A stretch of DNA of 64,000 nt from NCBI GenBank assembly GCA_002490315.1, contig DLKG01000037.1:6181-70180 (forward strand), in the 5' to 3' direction. The notes beneath the pieces were generated by a model. That model was not told the origin of the DNA, searched no databases, and saw only the letters and a program-made list of their open reading frames with translations. This DNA is from Prevotella sp. UBA7594. GTDB lineage: Bacteria; Bacteroidota; Bacteroidia; Bacteroidales; Bacteroidaceae. Of this stretch, positions 1-8,700 are shown piece after piece. The stretch's first letter is position 1. Every line of letters begins with the position of its first letter. A program made the position numbers and the translations under genes.

Positions 1-592
1 ATGCCATGAGTCCCACGGTGATGAAAGTGATGCCGAGCCCCTGCAGAGGCTTTGGCACGTCGCTGTACTGCATTTTCTCACGGATAGCACCCATAGCAAC
101 GATAGCGAGTGTCCAGCCAAGACCGCTACCCACAGCATACACGACGGCATCTACAACGCTACCGATGTACTGAGTGTTCGACGGGTCGAGGTTGATGCGC
201 TGCTGCATGAAGAGCGAAGCACCCATGATGGCGCAGTTAACGGCGATGAGCGGAAGGAAGATACCCAAGGCTGCATAGAGCGACGGCGAGTACTTCTCCA
301 CTATCATCTCCACCAGCTGTACGATACCTGCGATGACGGCGATGAAAAGAATAAAGCTCAGGTAGGAAAGGTCTACGCCCTCAATAAGGCAGTCCGGACC
401 GAGCACCTTTGTCTGCAACAGATAGTCGACAGGCACGGTGACGAGCAACACGAACGTAACGGCAAGACCCAGTCCCAATGATGTCTTCACGTTCTTCGAC
501 ACGGCAAGGAACGAACACATGCCGAGGAAGAAAGCGAATATCATGTTGTCCACGAAGATGGACCGGAAGAAAAGGCTTATTAAATGTTCCAT
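1..592 (-). CDS. nqrE: Na+-translocating NADH:quinone reductase subunit E (partial, 3' end off window)
   Basis: This is an integral membrane subunit of the Na+-pumping NADH:ubiquinone oxidoreductase in the inner membrane. Translating the minus strand from the ATG at 592 gives a protein starting [16 protein letters not shown], followed by alternating hydrophobic helices such as [17 protein letters not shown] and a late [19 protein letters not shown] segment. These are typical of NqrE and its paralogue NqrD. About 197 codons are present and the frame is still open at the left edge, so only the last residues are missing. It follows nqrD, with a 95-base gap that holds an octamer repeat ending about 10 bases before this start. 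NqrF would be expected next, outside the window. The subunit name rests on gene order and sequence recall. Confidence 0.93.
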   Translation of the reverse strand, partial: MEHLISLFFRSIFVDNMIFAFFLGMCSFLAVSKNVKTSLGLGLAVTFVLLVTVPVDYLLQTKVLGPDCLIEGVDLSYLSFILFIAVIAGIVQLVEMIVEKYSPSLYAALGIFLPLIAVNCAIMGASLFMQQRINLDPSNTQYIGSVVDAVVYAVGSGLGWTLAIVAMGAIREKMQYSDVPKPLQGLGITFITVGLMA

Positions 593-602
593 TGTTTTTT
601 AA

Positions 603-642
603 GTTGACAAGTTGACGAGAAGACAAGTTGACGAGGAGAGAA
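603..642. repeat. Octamer tandem repeat upstream of nqrE
   Basis: Five consecutive 8-bp units read gttgacaa, gttgacga, gaagacaa, gttgacga and ggagagaa. On the transcribed strand they lie 11 to 50 bases upstream of the nqrE start codon at 592, within the nqrD-nqrE gap. Confidence 0.75.
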
Positions 643-687
643 GCGTTCTCCTTGTATCTTGTCTACTTGTGGCTCGTTACTGATAAT

Positions 688-1311
688 TTATTTCTCTTTG
701 TAAAAATAAGCTCTGTGAATCCATATCACGCATCCCAGCAGGATGAGAGCCATGGCAGGCATAGTCATCATACCGTTGTTGATGTAGCCAGCGTCGTAAG
801 CTCCATGCGGGATAATCTGGAAGCCAAGCAGCGAGCCACGACCGAGAAGCTCGCGGAGCGCACCCACGACCACGAGGATGTAGGCGTAGCCCAAACCATT
901 GCCCACACCGTCGAGGAACGAAGGCCAAGGCTTGTTCTGCATGGCAAACGCCTCAAGGCGTCCCATGAGGATACAGTTGGTAATGATAAGACCCACATAA
1001 ACCGAGAGTTCTACGCTCACGTCGTAGACATAAGCCTTCAAGATCTGGCTCACAATGGTCACGAGAGCTGCCACAACCACCAACTGCACGATGATGCGAA
1101 TGCGGTTAGGGATGGTGTTGCGGATGATAGAAATGATAACGTTTGAAAATGCTGTAATCACCGTCACGGCAAGACCCATCACGATGGCAGGCTTGAGCTG
1201 CGATGTCACGGCGAGAGCCGAGCATATGCCGAGCACCTGCACCAGGATAGGGTTGTCGAGATTAAGAGGATTGGTGAAAGCGGCTTTATTCTCTTTTGAA
1301 AACAAACTCAT
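688..1311 (-). CDS. nqrD: Na+-translocating NADH:quinone reductase subunit D
   Basis: A 207-residue polytopic inner-membrane subunit of Na+-NQR. The sequence begins MSLFSKENKAAFTNPLNLDNPILVQVLGICSALAV in outline and continues through about six hydrophobic helices, with a central NCILMGRLEAFA stretch characteristic of NqrD and its RnfE relatives. NqrD and NqrE form the pseudo-symmetric pair that binds the inter-subunit iron centre and lines the Na+ path in characterised complexes. It lies 17 bases downstream of nqrC on the same strand. The length matches the family (about 205-210). An overlapping plus-strand frame of 172 codons over this gene is a shadow. The long gap to nqrE (95 bases) is unusual for this otherwise tight operon. 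Confidence 0.96.
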   Translation of the reverse strand: MSLFSKENKAAFTNPLNLDNPILVQVLGICSALAVTSQLKPAIVMGLAVTVITAFSNVIISIIRNTIPNRIRIIVQLVVVAALVTIVSQILKAYVYDVSVELSVYVGLIITNCILMGRLEAFAMQNKPWPSFLDGVGNGLGYAYILVVVGALRELLGRGSLLGFQIIPHGAYDAGYINNGMMTMPAMALILLGCVIWIHRAYFYKEK

Positions 1312-1328
1312 ATTGTTGTACCTCCTCC

Positions 1329-2057
1329 TTATTTAGATGTTAAGAATTTGATGTAGTCAGAGAGACACGTATGAAGCATGTCGCTCACACCGTTTGACGT
1401 AAGAGTGGCACCGGTTACGGCATCACACTGTGTAGTAGGATCGCTCACCTCATTCTTCTTTACTACTGAGAGGGCTATGCCCTGCTTGCCTGCAGCGAAG
1501 AGGTGCTTACCCTTGAACTGGTCCTGCCACACGCGAGAGTCCTTTATCTCGGCGCCGAGTCCGGCTGTCTCGCCCACGTGATTGAAGTAGGCTCCATAGA
1601 CAGTCTGCTTGTCGGCATTTACGGCAATGTAGCCGCTGATGCCGCCCCAAAGACCCATGCCGTACACGGGGATGACATACTTTGTCTCGCCATTGATGTT
1701 GCAGACGTAAAGCGCGAGCTTGCCTTCCTTCGTTGAGGCGCTGTTGCACTTGAAGCCAGCTTCTGTGCCGCCCTGCTTGCCAGGCTCAACCTCGTTGCCG
1801 TTGCGGTCGATAATCTTGTCGGCTGTTATTACCTTATTATATGTGTCTGTAGCCTCCGCGCCGTCGATGTCGCGGATGTTGAGCGAGGCGAGAATCTGCT
1901 TTTTCTTGTCGAGAGCCACGTTCTCATCCTGCTGCGACTTGAGCGACGACGAAACGAACGCGAGCAAGAATGCCACGATAACGACGATAACTACAGAATA
2001 AATGATGGTGTAGGAATTTGAACTGGTGTTCAATCCTTTCTTCTTTTTTTCTTCCAT
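1329..2057 (-). CDS. nqrC: Na+-translocating NADH:quinone reductase subunit C (flavoprotein)
   Basis: A 242-residue subunit with one N-terminal transmembrane helix (about residues 17-37, IIYSVVIVVIVAFLLAF) and a periplasmic flavin domain. The C-terminal DAVTGATLTS motif contains the threonine that carries covalently bound FMN in characterised NqrC proteins. Upstream of it lie the conserved GMGLWGGISGYIAV and GLGAEI segments. The N-terminus (MEEKKKKGLNTSSN) is lysine rich. It sits 15 bases after nqrB and 17 bases before nqrD, which fits a single transcript. In the known complex, electrons pass from NqrF through the NqrD/E iron centre to FMN in NqrC and then to FMN in NqrB. FMN attachment normally also requires the ApbE transferase, which is not in this window. 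Confidence 0.97.
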   Translation of the reverse strand: MEEKKKKGLNTSSNSYTIIYSVVIVVIVAFLLAFVSSSLKSQQDENVALDKKKQILASLNIRDIDGAEATDTYNKVITADKIIDRNGNEVEPGKQGGTEAGFKCNSASTKEGKLALYVCNINGETKYVIPVYGMGLWGGISGYIAVNADKQTVYGAYFNHVGETAGLGAEIKDSRVWQDQFKGKHLFAAGKQGIALSVVKKNEVSDPTTQCDAVTGATLTSNGVSDMLHTCLSDYIKFLTSK

Positions 2058-2072
2058 ATTCCTTATGCTGTG

Positions 2073-3233
2073 TTATTTGTTGGTTAAACGTTTCATTCGC
2101 TTGGAGATGTTCTTCTGCACAACGCAGTAGTCGATGAGCGGAGCGAACATGTTCATGAAGAGGATGGCGAGCATCATGCCCTCCGGATAGCCGGGGTTCA
2201 TCACGCGGATGATGACTGCCATGATACCGATGATGGCGCCATACCAATACTGTCCGCAGCGTGTGCGGGCTGACGTTACGGGGTCGGTTGCCATGAACAC
2301 AGCACCGAAGCAGAAGCCGCCAAGCACGAGATGCTCATACCATGCGATAGGAGTCATGCCGAGAGCCTCAAACACGTAGGCTGCCACGGCGCCGCCAACA
2401 AACACGCTGAACATTGTGCGCCAAGAGGCAATGCCAGTCCAAAGCAAGATGACAGCGCCGATGGCAATGGCGATGACGCTCGTCTCACCTATAGAGCCGG
2501 GAATGAAGCCTGTTATCATGTCGCAAAGGCTACTGTTGACGGTTGCACCCTGAGCTATCTCGCCGAGCGGAGTGGCGCAGGTGAACGTATCGGGCAGCGT
2601 GTTGCCAAGTCCGAAGATTGTGTCGTTTGCCACCCATACTCCATCGCCCGACATCTTCGTAGGATAAGAGAAGAAGAGGAAGGCGCGTGTGATGAGAGCC
2701 ACATTGAAGATGTTCATGCCAGTGCCGCCGAAGATCTCCTTGCCGATAACCACGGCAAAGGCGACTGCGATGGCCAATGCCCAAAGCGGACAGCCAACCG
2801 GCACAATCATCGGGATGATGATGCCCGACACGAGGAAGCCCTCCTGGATTTCCTCGCCCTTCCACTGTGCCCAGGCAAACTCGATGCCGAGACCAACGAC
2901 ATAGCTGACAATGATTTTCGGGAGCACTTGCAAGGCTCCGTAGATGAACATCGAGAGGAATGAAGCGTCGGCAAGCGCGCCTGCTGCCTTATAGTTTTGG
3001 AATCCCACATTGTACATACCAAACAGCAATGCCGGGAGCAACGCTATGACGACGAAGCTCATGATGCGCTTTGAGTCGATGGCGTCGTGGATGTTCACGC
3101 CGGTCTTTGATGTCTGGTTTGGCACAAACAGGAAAGTCTCAAAGCCGTCAAACAAGCTACGGAAAGCGTGGAGCTTTCCTTCCGGCTCGAAGTTGGGCTT
3201 GATGTCATTAAGATATTTTCTTAAGAAGTTCAT
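2073..3233 (-). CDS. nqrB: Na+-translocating NADH:quinone reductase subunit B
   Basis: A 386-residue polytopic membrane subunit holding covalent FMN and riboflavin in known complexes, and forming much of the Na+ channel. The N-terminus is long and soluble (KYLNDIKPNFEPEGKLHAF), followed by many hydrophobic helices. The FMN-threonine region is visible as FMATDPVTSART near residue 310-320. The LITRAFLFFSYP segment and the C-terminal FMNMFAPLIDYCVV are also typical. The length is a little below the roughly 410 of Vibrio NqrB. It is 30 bases downstream of nqrA and 15 bases upstream of nqrC. The assignment is secure because of operon order A-B-C-D-E. Confidence 0.97.
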   Translation of the reverse strand: MNFLRKYLNDIKPNFEPEGKLHAFRSLFDGFETFLFVPNQTSKTGVNIHDAIDSKRIMSFVVIALLPALLFGMYNVGFQNYKAAGALADASFLSMFIYGALQVLPKIIVSYVVGLGIEFAWAQWKGEEIQEGFLVSGIIIPMIVPVGCPLWALAIAVAFAVVIGKEIFGGTGMNIFNVALITRAFLFFSYPTKMSGDGVWVANDTIFGLGNTLPDTFTCATPLGEIAQGATVNSSLCDMITGFIPGSIGETSVIAIAIGAVILLWTGIASWRTMFSVFVGGAVAAYVFEALGMTPIAWYEHLVLGGFCFGAVFMATDPVTSARTRCGQYWYGAIIGIMAVIIRVMNPGYPEGMMLAILFMNMFAPLIDYCVVQKNISKRMKRLTNK

Positions 3234-3263
3234 ACTTTCTATTTGTAATTAAATTTAAACGTT

Positions 3264-4616
3264 TTATGCATTCTCCTTGCGGAGCATGTCGAGACCCTGG
3301 CGTACGATGTGCTGGAGCTCAAGCTTGGAGGAGTCGACGAACTCAGCTACGGCAAAGTCCTCCGGCGCCACCTCGTAGATGCCGAGCTGTTCCATGCGGT
3401 CGATGTCGCCTGCGATGATGGCCTTGATGAGATATTCGCCGTAGATATCCATCGGCAACACCTTGTCGTACTCGCCACTCATAATCATGTGGCGTTCGCC
3501 ACCCTTGATGCGCGCGTCGAGGTCGTACTCCTTCTTCTTGCCCAAGAGCCAAGAGAAGTAGCTGCGGCTGACGGAGAAGTCGTTGGTGCGCGGAAGAATC
3601 CAGCCGAGCATTTCGTCGACATTGTCGCCCTCTGGGATAGCTGTAATCTCGGAAGTGTGTCCGCCGAGGAAGTCTTCCGTTGTACATTTACGGCCCGTAA
3701 GCGGGTTGCCGTTGATGAGTCGCACGTGCTCATTCGTGGCAAGTTTGCCTTCAACGAGGCTTGCTATGGGCTGACCTACGAGAGCCTCAGTGTAGGCGGG
3801 ACTGTTTATTTCGCTGCCTGCCACTGCCACGAGACGTCTGAGGTCTACCTTACCTGTGTTGAAAAGGCGTCCGAAGAAGATGACGGCAGTGGGGTCTACG
3901 GTCCAAACGACCTCGCCTTTGTTCACCGGAGCAACGTTGTTCACCTGCACGCCTACGTTGCCTGCCGGACACGGACCGTCGAACACCGTCAGTTCTACGT
4001 CCTTGGCGGCTGTCAAGGCGTTGCTGGTCTGCTGTGCGCAAATGCCGAGATATGTCTTGGCAATCTTTGAGAGAGCGGTCAAGCCAGTCTGGAAGTCGTT
4101 CTCATTGCCCTGAAGTTCAAACTCGAAATCGCCGGCGAGCGGCATGTCACGCAACGCGCTCACGAAGATGGCGCGTGGCTTCTGGTCGGGAGTCGTGGAG
4201 ACGGCGTAGGGCAGCTGATTGATGTAGCCGAACAAGCCTGCCTCAAGCAGAGCCTTCACTACGGCGTCGCCGTCGAGCGATGCCACCTGCTTCACGCCAA
4301 AGTCTACATACTGCTGCTCTTTGTCAGCCTCAACGACAACGCGCAACACCTTGCGGCGGTCGCCTCTGACAACTTCCGACACGACGCCACTCACGGGCGA
4401 GGCGAACTTCACGTCTGTCTGCTTCTTGTTGACAAACAGAGCGTCGCCCACCTTCACGTGGTCGCCCTCACGAACCACCACCTTCGGGGTCATGCCTACA
4501 AAGTCATCAGGTACAAGGGCATACTGGGCAGCGGCCTTCGTCGGGAACTTCTGCTTGGCAGCCTTTCCTTTGAGGTTGATGTCCAAACCCTTACGTAACT
4601 TAATTACATTTGCCAT
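3264..4616 (-). CDS. nqrA: Na+-translocating NADH:quinone reductase subunit A
   Basis: A 450-residue soluble subunit, the first gene of the operon. NqrA carries no redox cofactor in known structures and associates with NqrB on the cytoplasmic side. The sequence starts MANVIKLRKGLDINLKGKA and has the biotinyl-lipoyl-like hammerhead REGDHVKVGDALF and the VSGVVSEVVRGDRRKVL segment, both typical of the family. The length matches (about 445-450). The ATG at 4616 gives the expected conserved start. A Bacteroidota-type promoter lies about 80-115 bases upstream. The region upstream is the 1.1 kb intergenic gap shared with the divergently transcribed tamB-like gene. Confidence 0.97.
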   Translation of the reverse strand: MANVIKLRKGLDINLKGKAAKQKFPTKAAAQYALVPDDFVGMTPKVVVREGDHVKVGDALFVNKKQTDVKFASPVSGVVSEVVRGDRRKVLRVVVEADKEQQYVDFGVKQVASLDGDAVVKALLEAGLFGYINQLPYAVSTTPDQKPRAIFVSALRDMPLAGDFEFELQGNENDFQTGLTALSKIAKTYLGICAQQTSNALTAAKDVELTVFDGPCPAGNVGVQVNNVAPVNKGEVVWTVDPTAVIFFGRLFNTGKVDLRRLVAVAGSEINSPAYTEALVGQPIASLVEGKLATNEHVRLINGNPLTGRKCTTEDFLGGHTSEITAIPEGDNVDEMLGWILPRTNDFSVSRSYFSWLLGKKKEYDLDARIKGGERHMIMSGEYDKVLPMDIYGEYLIKAIIAGDIDRMEQLGIYEVAPEDFAVAEFVDSSKLELQHIVRQGLDMLRKENA

Positions 4617-4696
4617 AAATATATTAAAATGTTAAGAATATTTGCTTTTACTCAAACATTGCCGTTCCAAAACAGGCAGTGCCGCAAACTTGCCTA

Positions 4697-4730
4697 CAAA
4701 ATTAACAAAAAAATCGCGGATTATGGCAAG
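4697..4730 (-). promoter_or_regulatory. Probable nqr operon promoter
   Basis: On the minus strand TAATTTTG (4704-4697) matches the Bacteroidota -7 box TAnnTTTG. CTTG (4730-4727) lies 22 bases upstream as a weak -33 element. The spacer is slightly longer than the usual 19-21, so confidence is moderate. Confidence 0.5.
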
Positions 4731-5192
4731 AAAAGACTTTATTTATTCTCCATAAAACACTTTTTACACTCAACTTTCTGCAAACTACAACGCAAACTGC
4801 CGATAATGCAAAACCGACTTTGCAAATAGACTTTTCCAAAACATCCAAGACTTTTTCAATCATGGGAATTTGTAACAATAAGAAAATCTTCGTGTAATTT
4901 GCAAAATCAGTTGAAAAAATCCCAATTTGAGAGTTTTGACACACTCCATTAATATTTTAGCCAAAGACTGCTGCAATGTGGGGAAAAGTCCATAATCGAG
5001 GACTACTAATAGTGACAATATTTGCATAATTCAATGCTTAAGACTTGCGAAAGAATCAGCGAGCTAATGCTTGGACGATTTTTCTTCAAGGATTCATGTG
5101 CAACAGTAATATCGATGAATATCAAGCAAATAAGTCTTTCGCCTCAAATAATGTGCAACAAAATCATCTTAAAAATCCCGTCTAACCACAGA

Positions 5193-5274
5193 TAAAGTGG
5201 CACTTTAAGTGGTGTAACGCGGCACTTTTACACCGCTAACACGGCATTTTTACATTACTGAAGAGGCACTTTAA
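5193..5274. repeat. 22-bp-period repeat array, locus A (four units)
   Basis: Four 16-bp units start at 5193, 5215, 5237 and 5259, an exact 22-base period. They read TAAAGTGGCACTTTAA, TAACGCGGCACTTTTA, TAACACGGCATTTTTA and TGAAGAGGCACTTTAA. Each is near-palindromic around a central GGC. The same unit and period occur at 27635 and 51855. Confidence 0.85.
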
Positions 5275-5378
5275 TGCCGTAAAATTACAAAACCGAAAGC
5301 TATAAAGTCCTAAATTTTCATTTTTCATAGTTAAGTCTGCCGTTTTTCAAGCGCAAGAAAAGCCAGATTGAGATTTCT

Positions 5379-5398
5379 TTTTGTAATACTTTTTTACT
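5379..5398. repeat. 20-base dispersed repeat, copy 1
   Basis: The reverse complement of this stretch is agtaaaaaagtattacaaaa, identical over 20 bases to 27475-27494. In both places it lies 105-140 bases from a 22-bp repeat array and on the same relative side of it. Confidence 0.6.
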
Positions 5399-5628
5399 AT
5401 ATGCACGATATTTGCAAGAGAGTCTGAATTTCTTGTTTCCGAGATCTCATCATCAATTTCTATTTCGGATTTAAGGAAAACAGACTTCACTCTGCTTTGT
5501 CAATTACGCAAGATCCGAAACTCAAGTCGTCAAAAGAATTAGTATGGCTCCATCATGTTTGTCGGATAATTGTAGTCCACCAATTACTCCATAGTGACTC
5601 TATAGCAGCTCAAAAAACTGGCAAAAGA

Positions 5629-5660
5629 TTTGGCTATTGCGAATTTTAGCGTTAACTTTG
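5629..5660 (+). promoter_or_regulatory. Promoter of the tamB-like gene
   Basis: TTTG at 5629-5632, then 20 bases, then TAACTTTG at 5653-5660, match the Bacteroidota housekeeping promoter closely. The start codon at 5716 would leave an untranslated leader of about 50 bases. Confidence 0.75.
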
Positions 5661-5715
5661 TAGGAATTATTCAACTTACAAAAATCATCAGAGAGCAAGA
5701 GCAAACGAGTCACAC

Positions 5716-8700
5716 GTGCTAAAACGTTTTATAAAAATATTTGTATGGGCCATTGTCGGCCTGTACACAGCTATTGTCATCCTTCTGCACATTCCCTTCG
5801 TTCAAAGCAGCGTGGGGGAATGGGCAAGTCGTGCCCTATCGGAAAAGTTCGGCACGAAGGTGACAGTGGGGCGTGTAGATTTGGGCTTCATCAACCGTCT
5901 CATTATCGACGACTCCAAGATGCTCGACCAGCAGGGCAAGCAGATGCTCAACGTGGCACGTATCTCGGTGAAGATCAGCCTGAGTGCGATTGCCCACGGG
6001 CAGATAGAAATTACATCTGCCCAATTCTTCGGTCTGCACGCCAATCTCTACAAGGCTACGCCTGAGGCGAAGCCCAATTTCCAGTTTGTCATCGACTCGC
6101 TCGCCTCGAAGGACACTACAAAGCAGTCTGCCCCACTCGACTTGAAAATAAATTCGCTCATCATACGCAACAGCAGCGTCGCCTTCCGCGTACTCTCCAA
6201 GCCGAGTCTGCCCGACGTGTTCTCCACCAACGACATCAACGTGCGCGACCTCAGCGCCCATTTTATCGTCAACCGCATCACCAACGACTCACTCAACGTC
6301 AAGGTGAAGCGGCTTTCCCTAAAGGAACGCTGCGGCTTCGAACTGAAGAAGCTGGCGTTCAACGCGTGCATCAGCAGCAACGGCGCCTCGCTCGACCATC
6401 TGCAGATGGAGCTGCCTTCGTCGCAGATAGCCATCGACCACATCGGGGCAACCTACAGCATGAGCGACGGCAAGCCCAACCGCTCCACACTGCGCTTCAA
6501 CGGCAGCATCGACATAAAGCGTCTGACGCCGCGCGACATGGCTTGCTTCCTGCCCAAACTGCGCAACGCCAACTTGCCACTTGCCGCACATGCCAACTTC
6601 TCTGGCACGGGCTACAGTCTCAACACAAGCAACATCAGTATTTCCTCCTTCGACCGCTCGCTGTCATTGCGCGCCTCTGCCTCTGTAGAAAAACACCACC
6701 ACCTCGCATGGCGTGCTGACATCAAGGAACTGAAGATTGGAAAGTCGGCGGCTGCACTCGCCTATCAGACAGCCACTGGTAAGCAAGTTCCTGCCGTCTT
6801 GAGCCGTCTCAGCGACATCGTCCTCCACGCCAAGGGTCACGGCATGGGCGGCGACGCCTCACTCTCCGCTTCTCTCTCTACTGCCATCGGCAGCGTCAAA
6901 ATGGAGGCTGCGCGGCGCAACACTCTTGCCTCAGCACATATTGAGACACGCAATCTGAACATTGGTCAACTGCTTGAGGGCAAGAACGTCGGAGCGCTCT
7001 CTGCCACCATCGACGCCAAGGGAAAAGCGAAAGACGACGTCGCCGTAAAAGGCGACATCTACGACATCAACTACAATGGCTACACCTATCGCAACATAAA
7101 GCTCTCGGCAAGCTATCTGAAGAAGGTTATCGACGGCAAGCTAAGCATTGACGACCCCAACGCGAGAATCAACGTCAGTGCGCTACTCGACACCCGCGGA
7201 CGCCTGCCCCATCTCAAGATGGACGCACTCGTGAAGTCACTCTCACCTTCCGCTCTCAACCTTACCCACAAATGGAACGGCGCCTCTTTCGCAGCCGACA
7301 TCAACTGCGACATAAAAGGCAACAACATCAACAACGCTGACGGAGAACTAAGGGTCAACGGTTTTACAATGCAGGAGAAGGACAGTGTCTACTCCATTGA
7401 TAATATACACGTCGTCACGGGCTACGAGGCGGGCAACCATTTTCTCAATCTGCGCAGCGACTTTGGCTCCATTGACCTCAGCGGACACTTCAGCTACAAC
7501 ACTATAGCACGGAGTGTGCTCAACCAGATTGCAAGCAAACTCCCAACCGTGCCCGGACTGGTCCACAAGCCGCAGAGCGACTACAACGACTTCACCATCA
7601 ATGCTACCCTACACGACACGAAATGGATGGAGCGACTGCTTGGCGTGCCGCTCGAACTCCACAGCACGCTCAATCTGAGCGGTGAGATCGACGACCGCGG
7701 CAGCGACATCGACCTCTGGTGTGACGTGCCGGAATTCTCCTACAATGGAGCGCGCTACAAGGACACGTTCGTCAACATCGAGTCGCCGGGCGACACGCTG
7801 AAGGCTGACATAAGAGTGAAGAAAGTAATGGCTAAAGGCAAGGCTCTCTCGATAAAGCTCAACGCCGGCGCCCACAACAACCATCTCAACACGTCGCTGA
7901 CTTTCAACAACAATGAGCGACATCCGCTTATGGGCGTCATCAACGCCAGCACAGTCTTTGCCAAGTCTGCCAGCGGGGCGTCGACGGCTTATGTCGACGT
8001 GCTCGAGTCGAGCGCCACCATAGGCGACACCATCTGGCACGTCAGCCCATCGCGCATCGTCTACAGCAAGAACCATCTCGACGTAGACGGCTTCCGCGTG
8101 AGCCACGGAGAGCAATTCATAGCCGTCGACGGCACGGCGACAACCGACCATGCCGACTCTCTCGCCATCAGCCTCAACGACGTCAACGTTAGCTATGTGC
8201 TCAATCTCGTCAACTTCCATTCGGTCGACTTCTTCGGCAAGGCATCGGGCAAGGCTTTTGTGGCTGGGGCATTCAGCAAGCAACCGAAGATGGCTGCCAA
8301 CCTGGAAGTGAAGGACTTCATGTTCGAGACGGGCCACATGGGCACGCTCTTCGCCGACGTGGCGTACGACGACGAGCAGGGACGCATCAACATCGATGCC
8401 GTCGCCAAGGACGGTGCCGACCGCAATACCGTCATCAACGGCTATGTCTCACCACGCCACAACTTCATCGACCTCGCCATCGACGCCCAGAACACAAGGG
8501 CGGAGTTTATGGAAGGCTGCTGCGACAGCTTCATGGACAACATCGACGCCTCCATCAACGGCAACGTGAACGTCGTAGGACCGCTGAGCAACATCAATCT
8601 GGTGGGTAAGGCGAAAGTGGACGGCAGCGTCCACATGAGCGCACTGAACACTACTTACTGGCTACGCGGCGACTCCGTGACGTTCGTGCCCGACGAAATC

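Larger units (their letters stand above)
4617..5715. other. 1.1 kb intergenic region between nqrA and tamB-like gene
   Basis: I find no convincing gene in this AT-rich gap; the short open frames lack family resemblance. It holds a likely nqr promoter (4697-4730, minus), a half-copy of a hairpin arm seen elsewhere (4931-4946), a four-unit 22-bp repeat array (5193-5274), a 20-base sequence shared with 27475-27494 (5379-5398) and a strong promoter for the tamB-like gene (5629-5660). Confidence 0.7.

Noticed and set aside
628-1146. A 172-codon plus-strand frame opposite nqrD
   Set aside because: It lies fully antisense to a certain NqrD gene, has no signal or domain, and its composition follows from the codons of the other strand.
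5193-5274. CRISPR array
   Set aside because: Units are 16 bp with 6-base spacers, not 24-40 bp repeats with unique 30-base spacers, and no cas genes are nearby.
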